Assembly (NCBI GenBank): GCA_964464385.1
Contig: CAYXFZ010000092.1
Span: 1 to 8,581, forward strand
DNA length: 8,581 bases
Reading direction: 5' to 3'
Source: CAYXFZ01 sp964464385
Lineage (GTDB): Bacteria > Planctomycetota > UBA1135
A program made the position numbers and the translations under genes. Numbering within the stretch: position 1 is the first letter of the stretch; every line of letters starts with the position of its first letter. Below, piece after piece: positions 6,910-8,581 of this stretch. The notes below the pieces were generated by a model that saw only the letters and a list, made by a program, of their open reading frames with translations, ran no database searches and was not told the origin of the DNA.

Positions 6910-6923
6910 GGGAAGTTTCCTTA
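6898..6923 (-). terminator. Small hairpin joining the efp and LOG-gene stop codons, possible terminator for efp
   Basis: Bases 6907-6923 can fold into a 7-bp stem (TAAGGGA/TTCCTTA, including one G-U) with a three-base loop. On the minus strand it is followed after four bases by TTTTT (6902-6898), which gives the look of a weak intrinsic terminator for efp. The stem begins at the TAA stop of the LOG gene and ends at the stop of efp, so the two stop codons pair with each other. On the plus strand no T-run follows. The stem is short and AT-rich, so terminator strength is doubtful. Confidence 0.4.
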
Positions 6924-7499
6924 ACTGGCTTCTTCGGTCTTCGCTCGGCTTTGGAATTCGCCGGTTTCCGGAGCAACCTTGATCCACTCGCCTGCCTCGA
7001 TAAACATTGGCACGCGCACTTTGAGGCCAGTGTCGCAGATGGCATTCTTCTTGTCGTTGGTGACCGTATCTCCTTTGACGGCCATTTCCGCTTCCGTGAC
7101 TTTCAGAACAACCGAAGTTGGAAGGTCTATCTGAATCGGGTTTCCCTCGAAGAAGACTAGGGTTACGCTTTGGTTTTCGCGAACATAGAGCATGGAGTTG
7201 CCAAGAAATTCCGCACCCAGAAAGTATTGCTCGAAATTTTCTTCATCCATGAAAACCGCTTGCTCGCCATCCATGTAGGAAAATTGACATGTTCTTCTGT
7301 CCAAGAAGGCCAATTCTACGGTTTGGTCGGATCCCAAACGCATTTGTTTGGTGGTGCCGGTTTTCAAGTTCTTGCACTTGATTTGGTTCATGGCGCGCCA
7401 GTTGCCCGGAGCGATGTGCTCGAAATCCGTCACCAGGAAGAGTTCGCCATCCAGAATCAGAACTTGCCCTTTGCGGATTTGGGTGGCCTTGATGGTCAT
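6921..7499 (-). CDS. efp: Elongation factor P
   Basis: EF-P binds ribosomes stalled at polyproline and similar motifs, between the P and E sites, and promotes peptide bond formation. The 192-residue length and three-domain layout are typical. Domain I (KOW-like, 1-~65) has the beta3-beta4 loop HIAPGNWRA (28-36); domain II is an OB fold (FSYMDGEQAVFMDEENFEQ at ~73-91); domain III carries the family signature KNAICDTGLKVRVPMFIEAG (151-170) and ends near GEFQSRAKTEEAS. The loop tip has Asn33 followed by Trp34, where E. coli EF-P has a beta-lysylated Lys34 and others have a rhamnosylated Arg32, so known tip modifications cannot occur at this position. The ATG at 7499 gives the normal N-terminus (ATQIRKGQVLILDGE), though no clear Shine-Dalgarno is visible. 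It lies 45 bp after rpoN on the same strand and is probably co-transcribed with it. Confidence 0.97.
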   Translation of the reverse strand: MTIKATQIRKGQVLILDGELFLVTDFEHIAPGNWRAMNQIKCKNLKTGTTKQMRLGSDQTVELAFLDRRTCQFSYMDGEQAVFMDEENFEQYFLGAEFLGNSMLYVRENQSVTLVFFEGNPIQIDLPTSVVLKVTEAEMAVKGDTVTNDKKNAICDTGLKVRVPMFIEAGEWIKVAPETGEFQSRAKTEEAS

Positions 7500-7544
7500 G
7501 GAAAGCCAGGATAACTCTGCCGACGCCTTGGTCGAGGTCAGGGC

Positions 7545-8581
7545 TCAGCCGAAGTTTCGGCGCACGTTTGAGGCGGGGATTTCCAACATTTTCCGATATT
7601 TTGTGATGGTTCGTCGGGCCACCTGGATGCCGTCTCGATCCTTCAAGACCTTGGCCACTTCTTCGTCCGAAAGCGGGGCACTGCGATCCTCGGCCTCGAC
7701 GATTTCGCGGATGCGTTGCTGGATGGCAACCCGGGAAGCGCTGCCACCCTTACTGGTCGCCTGCCCTCCAGAGAAGAAGGACTTCAGGGAAAAGATGCCC
7801 TGCGGGGTCAGGGCCCATTTGCCGCGCACTGCGCGGGAAACGGTGGAAATATGCACACCGACCGCGTCGGCCACCTCTTGCATTCGCAATGGAACCAGTT
7901 TTTCTGGGCCGGAGTGCAAAAAATCGCACTGGCGCCGACCGAGTTCTTCGGCAATGCGGGTGAGGGACTGGCGTCGCTGGGCAACGGCATCCAGGAACCA
8001 ACGCGCTCGCTCCAGCCGACGCATGAGAAAGGCATGAACTTTGGGGTCGGCCCGAGAATTTTCCAGAGCTTGGCGGGCGGCTTCAGAAAGTCGAAGCTCT
8101 GGCAGTCCGTCCCGGGTGAGTTGCACTTGAAAACCCTCTCCCTTCGGTTGAAAGATCAAGTCCGGCAGAATGGTCACGGAATCTTCGGCGTCGGTGTCAT
8201 GCAGGGGGCGGGAGTCCAGCAGAGCCAAAATGTCCAAGGCCTCCCTTACGGCCGACATCGACACATCCAGATGGGCGGCAATTTGCGGCAAGCGGTTGGC
8301 GAGGAGTTCGTTGAAGTGTTCTTTCACTAAGGCTTCCGCCACCGGATGGGCCTCTGGCATGCCCTGCAATTGCAGCAAGTAAGCATGGCGTAAATCTTTG
8401 GCTGCCATCGCTGGATGAACCAGAGTTCGCATGCGAGCAATCACCCGGCGAACTTCCAATTCAGAGCGATCCAAGGAATCCGCCAACGCCTCGATTCCAT
8501 CCGGGAAGAAGCCTCGTGGATCCAGGAGGGCGAGAATGGCGTCGGCGAGGTGAATTTCCTCTTCGCTGGTCTCCGCCACTC
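7545..8581 (-). CDS. rpoN: RNA polymerase sigma-54 factor, C-terminal part (5' end outside window)
   Basis: Sigma-54 directs RNA polymerase to -24/-12 promoters and needs an AAA+ enhancer-binding activator to open them. About 345 C-terminal residues are visible of a family usually near 480; the N-terminal activator-contact region I lies beyond the right edge, and the GTG at 8579 is not taken as a start. Residues counted from 8579: the core-binding region occupies roughly 1-200, with RTLVHPAMAAKDLRHAYLLQ and ILPDLIFQPKG (137-147). The helix-turn-helix region includes LRMQEVADAVGVHISTVSRA (231-250), then the W-ALTPQGIFSLKSFFS stretch (255-270). The RpoN box reads ARRTITKYRK (321-330), close to the canonical ARRTVAKYRE that reads the -24 element. 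HISTVSR has Ile where HESTVSR is usual, a small departure. efp follows after 45 bp; the common partners hpf and ptsN are not downstream. The call is secure. Confidence 0.96.
   Translation of the reverse strand, partial: VAETSEEEIHLADAILALLDPRGFFPDGIEALADSLDRSELEVRRVIARMRTLVHPAMAAKDLRHAYLLQLQGMPEAHPVAEALVKEHFNELLANRLPQIAAHLDVSMSAVREALDILALLDSRPLHDTDAEDSVTILPDLIFQPKGEGFQVQLTRDGLPELRLSEAARQALENSRADPKVHAFLMRRLERARWFLDAVAQRRQSLTRIAEELGRRQCDFLHSGPEKLVPLRMQEVADAVGVHISTVSRAVRGKWALTPQGIFSLKSFFSGGQATSKGGSASRVAIQQRIREIVEAEDRSAPLSDEEVAKVLKDRDGIQVARRTITKYRKMLEIPASNVRRNFG

Noticed and set aside
7005..7025. TGGCACG resembling a sigma-54 -24 element inside efp
   Set aside because: No TTGC-type -12 element stands at the right spacing, and the site is inside coding sequence pointing the wrong way for any gene start.
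7348..8330. Plus-strand open frames (229 and 204 residues) opposite rpoN and efp
   Set aside because: Both lie over the unmistakable RpoN or EF-P coding strand and show no domain of their own.
1..8581. tRNA, rRNA, CRISPR repeats, insertion-sequence ends, phage or toxin-antitoxin genes
   Set aside because: Read-through of both strands shows tightly packed ordinary genes; no regularly spaced repeats, terminal inverted repeats, cloverleaf-like sequences or small toxin-antitoxin pairs were seen.

Overview
The window is a compact, ordinary-looking stretch of bacterial chromosome with moderately high GC content. It holds eight protein-coding genes, all with recognisable families or folds, and almost no free space: the longest gap is about 50 bases. 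I see no mobile element, tRNA, rRNA, CRISPR array or phage gene. A GmhB-type heptose bisphosphate phosphatase, an ArnT-like lipid-linked glycosyltransferase and a polyprenyl-phosphate sugar transferase point to a Gram-negative, envelope-bearing organism. The EF-P has Asn where most EF-Ps have a modified Lys or Arg at the loop tip. That and the scarcity of clear Shine-Dalgarno sequences suggest a lineage outside the well-studied Proteobacteria and Firmicutes, but I cannot name the phylum from this sequence.

Layout, left to right. (1) The C-terminal part of pheT (Phe-tRNA synthetase beta chain) enters from the left edge on the + strand. (2) It converges with a minus-strand GT39/GT83-type membrane glycosyltransferase. 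(3) That gene shares a 53-bp divergent start region with a plus-strand polyprenyl glycosylphosphotransferase, whose end overlaps by 14 bp a small DUF5658-like membrane protein gene. (4) This pair runs tail-to-tail, with a 10-bp overlap, into a minus-strand two-gene unit: gmhB followed by a gene for a degenerate receiver/histidine-kinase-like protein. (5) Divergent from gmhB is a LOG-family (TIGR00730-like) nucleotide phosphoribohydrolase gene. (6) This converges on a minus-strand rpoN-efp pair (sigma-54, then elongation factor P). A small hairpin joins the stop codons of the LOG and efp genes. rpoN runs off the right edge.

Functionally the window mixes housekeeping translation and transcription genes (pheT, efp, rpoN) with an envelope-glycan group. 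The sugar transferase would start a glycan on undecaprenyl phosphate, the ArnT-like enzyme would move a lipid-linked sugar to an acceptor on the outer face of the inner membrane, and GmhB would feed ADP- or GDP-heptose synthesis. No obvious new multi-gene system is visible. The items most worth a second look are the kinase-like protein, which lacks every catalytic residue expected of a sensor kinase, its in-frame linkage to gmhB, the non-lysine EF-P loop and the sugar transferase/DUF5658 coupling.
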